The notes below the pieces were generated by a model that was given only the letters and a program-made list of their open reading frames with translations, was not told the DNA's origin and did no database searches. From NCBI GenBank assembly GCA_019637295.1, contig JAHBVX010000002.1:62001-126000 (forward strand): 64,000 nt of DNA, written 5' to 3'. Positions 32,471-40,800 of this stretch are shown here, one piece after another (the stretch's first letter is position 1; each line of letters begins with the position of its first letter). The stretch comes from Polyangiaceae bacterium. GTDB taxonomy: Bacteria > Myxococcota_A > Polyangia > Polyangiales > Polyangiaceae. The position numbers were made by a program, and so were the translations under genes.

Positions 32471-34345
32471 TCAGGGCACGCACACGCCGTTCGCGCAGCT
32501 CTCACCGCTGGCGCAGGGGGCGTTGCAGGCGCCGCAGTGCTCGACGTTGGTCTGCACGTTCGTCTCGCAGCCGTTCGTCTGCTTGTTGCCGTCACAGTCG
32601 TCGAACCCGGACGCGCACGCCCCGGCGCACACGCCTCCAGCGCAAGTGCGGACGGGGATGTTGCTGGCCGAGCACACGACACCGCAGCCGCCGCAGTGAT
32701 CCACGTTGGTGTCGCTGTTGATCTCGCAGCCGTTCGTCTGCTTGTTTCCGTCGCAGTCCGCGAAGCCCGTCGCGCACAATCCGGTGCACACGCCGCCGGC
32801 GCAGGCGCGCACGGGCACGTTGTTGCTCGAGCACACCACATTGCAGCCACCGCAGCGGTCCACGTTGGTGCTGATGTTGGCCTCGCAGCCGTCCGTCTGC
32901 TTGTTCCCGTTGCAGTCCGCGAAGCCGGGCGCGCACACGCCGGTGCACGCACCCGCCGTGCAGGTGCGCAGCGGGATGTTGTTGTCCGAGCACACCACGC
33001 TGCAGCCGCCACAGCGGTCCACGTTGGTGCTGATGTTGGCCTCGCAGCCGTCCGTCTGCTTGTTCCCGTTGCAGTCCGCGAAGCCGGCGGCGCAGTTCCC
33101 ACTACACACGCCACCCGAGCAGGTGCGGGTGGGGATGTTCTGGCTCGAGCAGACCACGCCGCACCCGCTGCAGTGGTTGACGTTCGTGGCGAGGTTCGCT
33201 TCGCAGCCGTTGGCGATGTTGGCGTCGCAGTTGGCGAAGCCGCCGTTGCACAGGATGCTGCACGCCCCCGAGCTGCAGCTGGCGGTGCCGTTCACGCTGC
33301 TGCAGGACAGCCCGCACCCGCCGCAGTGACTCGTGCTGCTCGTGAGGTTGGCCTCGCAGCCGTTGGCGAGCAAGCCGTCGCAGTTGGCGAAGGGCACGCT
33401 GCAGGCGATGCTACACGAGCCCGAGCTGCAGGAGGCCTGGCCGTTGTTGCTGTTGCAGGCGTTGCCGCAGGCGCCACAGTTCGCCACGTTCGTGCTGCGG
33501 TTCGTCTCGCAGCCGTTCGCCAGGTTGCCATCGCAGTTGGCCCAGGGCGCAGTACACAGGATCACGCAGCCGCCGTTCACGCAGCCGGGCGTGCCGTTGA
33601 TGGAGCCGCAGGTGGTGCCGCAGCCGCCGCAGCTCGCGGGATCGGTGGCGGTGTTGACCTCACAACCGGTGGCGGGATCGCCGTCACAGTCCGCGTAGGG
33701 TGCGATGCAGGACACGATGACGCACTGGCCGGCTTGGCACTGGCTGATGGCGTGGGGAAGAGCGCAGGCTTGGCCGCAAGTGCCGCAGTTGTCCGCGTCC
33801 GTCAGCAGATCGATCTCGCAGCCGTCGGTCTTGTCGCCGTTGCAGTCGGCGGTGGTCGCCGGCACGCAGCTGGTCACGACGCACTGCCCCTGCTCGCAGG
33901 TCCAGTTGCTCCCATGCCGCGCGACGCAGTTGGTGGCGCACGTGCCGCAGTGGGTCGGCTCCGAGTCCAGCTTTGCCTCGCATCCCGTGATGGACTGCCC
34001 GTCGCAGTCCGCGAAGCCGGGCTGGCACTGGTCGATCACGCAGCCACCGTTCGGGCCGCACTTGGCCGCCGCGTTGGCGAGCGCGCAGGGCTCGCAGGAG
34101 CTCTTGGCACAGCCAGTGTCGGGGTTGTTCGTGGGGATGCAGACCGGATCGCCGTTCGCGCCCGGACAAACCTTCGCTCCCTGAAAGCACTCGACCCCGC
34201 CGTCGCCAGCGCCACCGCCCGTGCCACCGAGCCCCCCGCCAGCGTCTACGCTGCTGCTGGCCGTACCCTCGGGCTCGAGGGCGCACGCCAACGCCACGCT
34301 GCCGGCCACCAGACACAGGATCCGAGACAGAACCGGTCGCACCAC
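32471..34345 (-). CDS. Large Cys-repeat lipoprotein
   Basis: 624 residues; lipobox ALAC (Cys21) and a Ser/Gly-rich spacer. About eleven repeats of 47-53 residues follow. Each contains NGCE-type, HCGGCG and C-x-x-G-x-C-x-x-x-C patterns with FADCDGN near the turn. The last four repeats are longer and nearly identical (53 residues, 159 bases). It resembles Cys-rich repeat proteins common on myxobacterial surfaces. A smaller relative with the same kind of units is encoded at 43154-44179. Length suggests an extended stalk outside the cell. No known activity. Confidence 0.85.
   Translation of the reverse strand: MVRPVLSRILCLVAGSVALACALEPEGTASSSVDAGGGLGGTGGGAGDGGVECFQGAKVCPGANGDPVCIPTNNPDTGCAKSSCEPCALANAAAKCGPNGGCVIDQCQPGFADCDGQSITGCEAKLDSEPTHCGTCATNCVARHGSNWTCEQGQCVVTSCVPATTADCNGDKTDGCEIDLLTDADNCGTCGQACALPHAISQCQAGQCVIVSCIAPYADCDGDPATGCEVNTATDPASCGGCGTTCGSINGTPGCVNGGCVILCTAPWANCDGNLANGCETNRSTNVANCGACGNACNSNNGQASCSSGSCSIACSVPFANCDGLLANGCEANLTSSTSHCGGCGLSCSSVNGTASCSSGACSILCNGGFANCDANIANGCEANLATNVNHCSGCGVVCSSQNIPTRTCSGGVCSGNCAAGFADCNGNKQTDGCEANISTNVDRCGGCSVVCSDNNIPLRTCTAGACTGVCAPGFADCNGNKQTDGCEANISTNVDRCGGCNVVCSSNNVPVRACAGGVCTGLCATGFADCDGNKQTNGCEINSDTNVDHCGGCGVVCSASNIPVRTCAGGVCAGACASGFDDCDGNKQTNGCETNVQTNVEHCGACNAPCASGESCANGVCVP
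32503..33138. repeat. Four 159-bp tandem repeats inside the repeat lipoprotein
   Basis: The motif around CTGCTTGTTCCCG recurs at 32579, 32738, 32897 and 33056, always 159 bases apart, and flanking bases are nearly the same in the middle two copies. Each unit encodes 53 residues, so copy number can change without breaking the frame. The boundary coordinates are approximate. Confidence 0.8.
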
Positions 34346-34552
34346 GCGCCGATGCTAGCCTGCGCCCGGCTGTGGGGCGAGCGCGTCGAGTCCAGTGGCC
34401 GCTGCTGGTCTGTTAGACGCGGGAACGGCGCCCATTCGACTGGCGGCGGGCGGAGCCGGCGGCGATGGGGCGTGTGGAATCAGCGCGCGGCCATTGGCGA
34501 CGACGACTGAGGTCGATCCGCGGTGAGGGGACAGGCAGGTGCCAGGTTGCGC

Positions 34553-34939
34553 TCAGCCCCACCAGGGGCGAATTGGATACGCTCGTACCAGTCCGTCGGG
34601 GGTAACCAGGGCAAGTCCGCGGGCAATTGCCTGTGCAATGAGCATGCGATCGAAGGGGTCGCGATGCAGCGACGGCAACTTGGTCAAGCCGAACACGTCG
34701 CCTTCCTCCAGCGGCAACGGGGCTATGCCGAGGCGTACGCGCCGATTGGAGATGTATTGCTCCGGTGTGACGGTCAACGGGAGCTTGCCGAGAGCGTGCT
34801 TGACGCACACTTCCCATGCCGAGACTGAGCTCAGGAAGACCTGCTCGTCGGGATCTCGCAAGCGAGCGCGCACGGGTGCAGGCACGCAAGGGTCGCCCGT
34901 GGCCCACCAGAGGAAGGTGCACGTATCGAGAAGGAGCAT
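34553..34939 (-). CDS. PIN-domain toxin (VapC-type)
   Basis: 128 residues from ATG 34939, which overlaps the antitoxin stop by one base. PIN acidic residues: LLLDTCTFLWW (Asp5), SAWEVCVKHALGKL (Glu), RDPFDRMLIAQA (Asp), and a distal Asp in LVTPDG. PIN toxins are Mg2+-dependent RNases held inactive by a partner. Together with the preceding small gene it forms a type II module. Normal length for the family. Confidence 0.92.
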   Translation of the reverse strand: MLLLDTCTFLWWATGDPCVPAPVRARLRDPDEQVFLSSVSAWEVCVKHALGKLPLTVTPEQYISNRRVRLGIAPLPLEEGDVFGLTKLPSLHRDPFDRMLIAQAIARGLALVTPDGLVRAYPIRPWWG

Positions 34940-35175
34940 CAACCTTCCCAGGCCCTCAACTCGTCTTCAGGAAGCGCTGCGTTGATGTCGGCCGGAACGG
35001 TGAAGACCCCGCTGTCGATGCCCCAGGGGCGCCGCCGCTGAAGCCGTCGCGGCAGTGCGCGCAACTCTGCCACGAGCTCGTTGTTCTTGCAGATAACGAT
35101 GACTTCGCCGGGGGCGAGTTGCGCGATCTCGCGAGAAAGATGCGTCTTCGCTTCGTGGATGTTCAGGCGCTTCAC
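34939..35175 (-). CDS. Phd/YefM-like antitoxin
   Basis: 78 residues from GTG 35175. N-terminal half has the prevent-host-death fold signature (NIHEAKTHLSREIAQLAPGE, then VIICKNNELVAEL-like strand), which binds operator DNA. The C-terminal half is a flexible toxin-binding tail (RRRPWGIDSGVFTVPADI). Its stop overlaps the toxin start. Upstream are repeated TGAACTAA elements likely bound by it. Confidence 0.9.
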   Translation of the reverse strand: MKRLNIHEAKTHLSREIAQLAPGEVIVICKNNELVAELRALPRRLQRRRPWGIDSGVFTVPADINAALPEDELRAWEG

Positions 35176-35185
35176 AAGGTCAAAG

Positions 35186-35221
35186 TTGAACTAAGTGGTG
35201 AACTAACCGCATGTTGACTAA
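35186..35221. promoter_or_regulatory. Candidate antitoxin operator: repeated TGAACTAA boxes
   Basis: TGAACTAA occurs at 35187-35194 and 35199-35206, 12 bases apart, with a variant TGACTAA at 35215-35221. The stretch is markedly AT-rich compared with its surroundings and lies 11-46 bases upstream of the antitoxin start. Phd-type antitoxins usually repress their own operon through such short repeats. Only the repeats are observed. Confidence 0.5.
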
Positions 35222-35750
35222 CCAACGTCCCTTCGCCGGTGGGTTCCTCCACGGCCTTGCGACCTGGCCGTCACCTACGTCGCGCTCGTCGAGTCTCGCA
35301 TCATCGGCTTTGCCACCGTCGCGGCGTCCTCCGTCGAGCGGGCCAGGGTGCCGAGCGCACGCCTGCGCAGACGGTCTCGGTGCTTTGCCATCGTGAACAC
35401 CGGAGGGCATCGCCATGCCGAGCGCCACCACCGACGCCCGCAAGCCGACCAGGAAGAACGGCGCGCCGCTTCACCCCTCGCCCGCCACCCCCACCCCGCC
35501 CCACTGCCCCTACCGCTGCCCCTTGCGCTCGACCACGCCTCGCGAGCTTGCGCGCACCACTGCCGAGCCCGCGTCGAACCCACAAGCGATCGAACCCTTT
35601 CAGGACCGTCTGGGGTGCGAAGCGCGGTTTACTCGCCCCGCCGGGGCGGCGCATACTTCGGGGTGAAGATCGGGCGGCCGAGCGCAGAGAGCACGGGCCG
35701 CGGCCGCGCGGTGAGCGGTCACGTTCAGGTAGTACGGAAGGAGTCACCCC
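35222..35750. other. Gap without supported gene
   Basis: 529 bases between the toxin-antitoxin operator and the Hint lipoprotein. Several open frames exist on both strands, but none has a credible start with a recognised fold; composition varies from coding-like to pyrimidine-rich (about 35485-35525). The last 30 bases contain GGAAGGAG before the 35751 start. I see no RNA gene or element here. Confidence 0.5.
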
Positions 35751-36719
35751 ATGCGCAGGTTCATGATGACGGTTCTCGCGTTCGCGCTCGTCGGTTGTGG
35801 CGGAGACTCCGAAGGCGGTGGTGGCGTGGGTGGGCAGAGTGACGCCTCCGTCGGAGGCACCGCGGGCAGCGGCGGAGGCACCGCGGGCAGCGGCGGAGGC
35901 ACCGCGGGCAGCGGCGGAGGCACCGCGGGCAGCGGCGGAGGCACCGCGGGCAGCGCGGGCAGCGGCGGCAGCGCGGGCAACTGCGGTTCCTGCGACTTCT
36001 CGTGCTGCGGCAGCGCGTGCATCAACACCGACAACGACATCGACAACTGCGGTCAGTGCGGCACCAAGTGCAGCGGCGTGTCGCCCTACTGCGACAAGGG
36101 AGTCTGCAAGCCCTCCCCGCCGTGCGCGTCGGGCACCGCCTGCATCGGCACCCACACCTGCTGCGGCACGGACTGCTGCAGCCCGACAGAGCTCTGCTGC
36201 AACGTCCCCGGACCTCTCGGCGAGCAGCTCGGCTGCGCCACGCCGGTGAACGGCACGTGCCCCAAGGGCTGCACGAGCTGCATCTGCAACTCCCCGGACA
36301 CGCCCATCGCGACCCCCAGCGGACAGCGGGCCATCGCCGAGCTGAAGGTGGGCGATCCGGTCTACAGCGTACACGAGGGGCAGGTGCGCGTGGTGCCCGT
36401 GCAGCGCGTCGCGCGACAAGCGGCACCCGATCACGTGGTCGTGCAGGTGCGCCTCGCGTCCGGCGCCGTGCTGCGCAGCAGCCCGGAGCACCCCACGGCA
36501 GACGGGCGCACCTTCGGCGAGCTGCGCGCGGGCGATGGACTCGACGGCGTCTCGGTGGTCGAGGTTCGACGGGTGCCTTACGCGCACACACACACCTATG
36601 ACATTCTCCCGGCGTCGAGCACCGGGAGCTACTACGCCGGCGGCGTGCTCATCGGCAGCACACTGGCGCCCGCGGTCGCGCGGAGCTCAGGAAGTTCCGT
36701 CGCGCCCATGAGCTGGTGA
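35751..36719 (+). CDS. Lipoprotein with Cys-rich domain and C-terminal Hint (intein/hedgehog) domain
   Basis: 322 residues; GGAAGGAG before ATG 35751; lipobox LVGC (Cys16). Gly-Thr-Ala-Gly-Ser-Gly repeats (about 30-72), then a Cys-rich domain with CGSCDFSCCGSAC, CCGTDCCSPTELCC. From Cys184 a Hint domain begins: CNSPDTPIATPSGQRAIAEL, KVGDPVYSV, RSSPEHPTADGRTF and YDILPASSTGSYYAGG near the end. Hint domains splice or cleave themselves through an initial Cys and the TxxH-type histidine (here SPEHP). Processing could release or anchor the Cys-rich part. It is not a full splicing intein because no C-extein follows. Confidence 0.85.
   Translation: MRRFMMTVLAFALVGCGGDSEGGGGVGGQSDASVGGTAGSGGGTAGSGGGTAGSGGGTAGSGGGTAGSAGSGGSAGNCGSCDFSCCGSACINTDNDIDNCGQCGTKCSGVSPYCDKGVCKPSPPCASGTACIGTHTCCGTDCCSPTELCCNVPGPLGEQLGCATPVNGTCPKGCTSCICNSPDTPIATPSGQRAIAELKVGDPVYSVHEGQVRVVPVQRVARQAAPDHVVVQVRLASGAVLRSSPEHPTADGRTFGELRAGDGLDGVSVVEVRRVPYAHTHTYDILPASSTGSYYAGGVLIGSTLAPAVARSSGSSVAPMSW
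35853..35957. repeat. 21-bp tandem repeat in the Gly-rich linker
   Basis: GGAGGCACCGCGGGCAGCGG-type units begin at 35853, 35874, 35895, 35916 and 35937, all 21 bases, each encoding GGTAGSG. The fifth is followed by a variant. The first four copies are identical, which implies recent expansion or contraction. Copy number can vary in frame. Confidence 0.9.
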
Positions 36720-36792
36720 GGCCGCAGCCGTGCTCCCGGCGCACGGCCGTTGCGAAGCAGTCTCGCCTGGCGTGTGCCGCGTGAAGCCCTGA

Positions 36793-37821
36793 CTAGCCGG
36801 TGATCGCGCTCTGACTGCGGCGCCAGAGACCGCGGATCCGATCGAGCCCGGTATTCTCGACCGGGGACAGCCCGCAGCGCGCGCCCATCTCGACTTCGTA
36901 CGAGAGCAACTTCTCGAGCCGCGCGCCACGGTGATGGTAGACGATGAGCTCTTCGCCGTCGCCGGCGCGCGCCTGGCAAAGGTCACGGAAGAAGCGCAGA
37001 GCCCGGAGCTCTTCGCCCAGCCCTGGCGCGAGAGCCGGATCGATCTGACCCTGGCCCGTCGCCTCGACAGAAGCGCCGCCGTCGCGGTCGAGCCACACCG
37101 TCTCGACCACGAAGCGCCCGGACGCGAACCAAGTGAAGCGCTCGGAGCATGGCCGCGAGTCGGCGACGTTGGGCACAGTCGCCGCGTAGGAGAGTACGAC
37201 GCGCTGATCGAGCGGCGCGCTCTCGCCTGCAGGCGGGCCCTCGAACCGCGGAGGTTGCCAGGTGGGCAGCGTGCTCGGAGGTCCGTACACGGCGGCCAGG
37301 AGCCCGTCGAACAACGCAACCACGTCGCTGGCCGCGCCCGCCGGAAAGTCCAGCCAGTCCTGCTCGGACGTGGGCTCCTGCGCGTCGCTGTCGAAGGTCA
37401 CGACGTGCCGCCGAGCGGAGTCGCCCAGCGTGAGCGTACCGCCTGCACGCGGAACGTACACGGAACGAGGCATGCTCCCCGCGCCAAGGTGCGCTAGCGC
37501 CGCATCGAGCCGAGTGCGTTGTTCGGGAGTCAGCTGGTCGCTCCAGGTTCGAGTCTTCCCGCCTTCGACGGCCGGGATGCGCGTGAGGGTGACCTCGAGC
37601 TCGCGCACCTCGAGCCGCCACTCGGGCTGACGGGGACCCGACTCTGGATGCCACTCGAACCGCTGCACGGAAGGTGACAGATACCATGCCGCGAGTGCCC
37701 GCGCCGGGCCGACAAGCAAGTGCTCGGGGCCGGGCGCGGCGTGCGCGTGTGCTACGTGAATCCGTGAGCGTGCCCGGTCGCGCGCAGCCGATTGTCCCCG
37801 CTCCCTAGCGAGAGTACCCAT
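36793..37821 (-). CDS. Hypothetical beta-rich protein
   Basis: 342 residues if the ATG at 37821 is used; the true start may be further in because it lies only five bases from the divergent macroglobulin start. No signal peptide is evident. Contains a Trp/Arg-rich region (RFEWHPESGPRQPEWRLEV), LTPEQRTRLDAALAHLG, and a C-terminal part with EELRALRFFRDLCQA and YEVEMGARCGLSPVENTG. No family is recognised. Divergent from the macroglobulin. Confidence 0.5.
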   Translation of the reverse strand: MGTLARERGQSAARDRARSRIHVAHAHAAPGPEHLLVGPARALAAWYLSPSVQRFEWHPESGPRQPEWRLEVRELEVTLTRIPAVEGGKTRTWSDQLTPEQRTRLDAALAHLGAGSMPRSVYVPRAGGTLTLGDSARRHVVTFDSDAQEPTSEQDWLDFPAGAASDVVALFDGLLAAVYGPPSTLPTWQPPRFEGPPAGESAPLDQRVVLSYAATVPNVADSRPCSERFTWFASGRFVVETVWLDRDGGASVEATGQGQIDPALAPGLGEELRALRFFRDLCQARAGDGEELIVYHHRGARLEKLLSYEVEMGARCGLSPVENTGLDRIRGLWRRSQSAITG

Positions 37822-37826
37822 CGCGT

Positions 37827-40800
37827 GTGGGAAGCCCCGTAGAGCGCGATCCGACATGGCTCGGAGGTGGTTGGTTCTGGACCGTCGTGGGCCTCGGCGT
37901 GTTCATCTCCGCCTGCGCCGTGGGCTGGCAGTGGCGTCTGCGGGACGAAGGGCCCGGCGAGTTCCGCGTGCTGTCCTTGGAGGCGCCCGACCAGGTGACC
38001 GTCGGTGGCAAGGAGCGCATTCGCGCGTTGGTGCACGACCTGCGCGACGGTCGCCCCATCGCGGGTGAGCGCGTGGAGCTGTTGGCGTTCGTCGACGAGC
38101 AGCCCGAGCTGAAGCTCGCGTCGGGGGTCACGGACGCCGGGGGCGAGTGGATCGCCGAGGCGCAGCTGCCCGCCAGCAAATGGAGCTCGCTGACCTTCGC
38201 GGCCTATATCGTGCGGGACGGCGAGTCCAGCGCACGCACCGTCAGTCCGGCGGGTCGGCGCGCGCCCACGACCGCGCTGACCACCGACAAGCCGCTCTAT
38301 CAACCGGGGCAGATCGTCCACCTTCGTGCGCTCGCCTTCGACTCTTCGGCTCGACCTGCCGCGGGCACGGAGGTCGTGTTCACGGTGAGCGATCCCAACG
38401 AGACCAAGGTCTTCAGGCAGACCCGTAAGACGTCCGAGTTCGGGATCGCGCACGCGGACTTCACGTTGGCGAGCGAGATCCTGCTGGGCGACTACACGGT
38501 CGAGGTAGCCGGCACCCAAGCCTTTGCCCGGCAGAAGATCCGCGTCGAGCGCTACGCGCTGCCGAAGGGCAAGGTCACGCTGGAGATCGAGCACGACGGC
38601 TCCCGACCCGGGGAAGCGGCGCGAGGAACGCTGGCCGCCGTGTGGAGCTTCGGCAAGCCCATCGTCGACGCGAAGGTGACGCTCCAACGCTCCGCAGCGG
38701 GGCAGAGCCCGGTGGCGGAGGGCCGAACGGACGCGAAGGGGGAGTATCGGTTCGTACTGCCGCCTCCCGTGCAGGCAGGGGCGCTCGTCGGTGTCGTCGA
38801 ACTCGAGGGCGGCACCACGCTCGAGGGCAAGACGAACGTCGGCACGGCAGCAACGAAGGTTCGCGTCGAAGCGATCCCCGAGAGCGGGACCCTCGTGCCC
38901 GGCGTCGAGAACCGACTGTTCGTCGTCGTCAGCGACGACCTGAATGGGCCCGTCAGCGCCACGGTCCGCGGCGATCCAGAGCTGCCCAGCGCGGAGACTG
39001 ACGCCAACGGGATCGCCGTGTTGAGCGTCGTTCCCCACGTTGGCCAGCGCTGGTACCCCGTGACGGCGACCACGGAACGCGGGCAGAAGGGGACCGGCGA
39101 CGCGGCTGTGCACCAGCACGGCAGCGACGGGGGGAAGTACGGGGGAGGGGCTCAGGTGCCGCGGCCGCTGTTGATTCGCGCCGCCAAGCCGGTGTTGCCC
39201 GCAGGCGGCAGCTCGCCCATGCAGGTGTTGGCGCCCGAAGGTGACACCGGCACGGTTCACCTCGCGCTCTGGAAGGGCGGTCGCCTGCTCTCGACCGCGC
39301 GCGCGACCGCCAACGGCGACGTCACGGATGTGCCCCTCGCGGTACCGCCCTCGGCGCGGGGCTTGGTGATCGTCGAGGCGAAGTTGTTCGGCTCTGGCGG
39401 CTTGCTCCAGGGCCAGCGCTTCTTGTTGGCCGACGGCGCCGGGGACTTGGTGCTCGAGGCCAGCACGAAACAGTCCACCCACCCGCCCGGCTCGCGCGCA
39501 GCGCTGGACGTGACCGTCCGCGGTCCTGGCGGGCCGGCTCGGGTGGCGCTGGGACTGTCGGCGGTGGACGAAGCCTTCTTCGCACTGGCGGAGCTGCGGC
39601 CGGATCTGGAGAGGCGCCTGCTCACCATGGAGCATGAGCTCGGGCCATACCGCAGTCGGCACACCGACAGGTTCGGTGCGCGCACCGAGTACGCTCCGTC
39701 CGAGCGCGTCTCACCGGACGTTCCCGGCGTCCTGGAGGCGGACTCGGACTCGGTGCGCTTCGCTGCTCTCGGGCTCTTGTCGAAGACGCTGCGCTCGACC
39801 ACGGCCGGCGCGTGGTTCGACGTCACCGCTCTGCCCGAGGTCGCGGCTGAGCAGAAGCGGCGCGCCGGCGGAGCCGGGATACTCGGCGTCGGCGCGCTGG
39901 GGCTCTCGTGCATCGCGGCGTTCGTCGCCTTCGGCTTCTGGCGAATCGGTCGCGCGCCGCCCGTACCCGAAGTGCCCGCCGCCGATCGCCAGGCCTTCAG
40001 CGGCGCGATGCGACGGCTGATGTTCACCTGGCTGCTCGCCTCCGCGCTGCCGCTCGTGGGCGTGCTGCTCGTGATGCTGCTGACCGGCCAAGGCCGGATG
40101 TTTGGGCTTCAGCGGCTCGGGCACGTCGTCGGCGGCACCTGGGCGCTCGTGGCGGTGGCCTGCTTCGCCTGGCAGTCGCGCGCGCTCGGCGGCATCCGCT
40201 CGACGGCGCTCGCCCAAGCGCTCCCCGCTCTCGCGCGCGTCCTCTGGCTCGCGCCCGCGGGCATGTTGGTGTGTCACCTCGCGATCGCGCTGAGCCTGAG
40301 CGCGAGGCTGGAGTGGCTCCTGACGGTCCTCAGCGAGCGCCACCTGCCGGCTGTACTGTGCGCCCTTCTGCTCGCCGTTCAGCTTCCCTTCGGAGTGATG
40401 GCGATGCTCCGCACCCTCGCCACCACGTCCACCGGCGCGGGTCGCCGGTCGTGGCTGCTGCTCAGTCGTGCGTCGTTCGTCGGGCTGCCGCTGACCCTGA
40501 TCGGGCTCGGCGTGCTGGCATACCGCTCAGCGACGACCCCTCGAACCCGGTGGGACTTCTACGAGGTCCAGCGCGAGGAGGCGTACGAGGACGTCGACCA
40601 CAAGGAGGGCGGAACGGGAACGAGAGCCAAGGGAGAGGAGGGCTCCATGGGGGCTCCGCGCTTCGCGGTCACCGGACCCGCCGACAATCCCGGCGGTGTC
40701 CCCATCCGCGTGCGCAGCTACTTCCCAGAGACTCTGCTGTGGCTACCGGAGATCGTGACCGACCCGAGCGGCCGCGCGCGCATCGAGATCCCCCTGGCCG

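Noticed and set aside
32503-33138. Possible CRISPR or transposon repeats
   Set aside because: The 159-base periodicity is fully explained by 53-residue Cys modules in a single open frame.
35853-35957. Possible CRISPR array
   Set aside because: Units are 21 bases without spacers and encode GGTAGSG in frame within a lipoprotein, so it is a coding tandem repeat.
37752-39662. A 636-codon open frame on the minus strand across the macroglobulin gene
   Set aside because: It is antisense to a protein with clear A2M domains and thioester. Long open antisense frames are expected at this GC content, and it has no recognisable domain or ribosome site.
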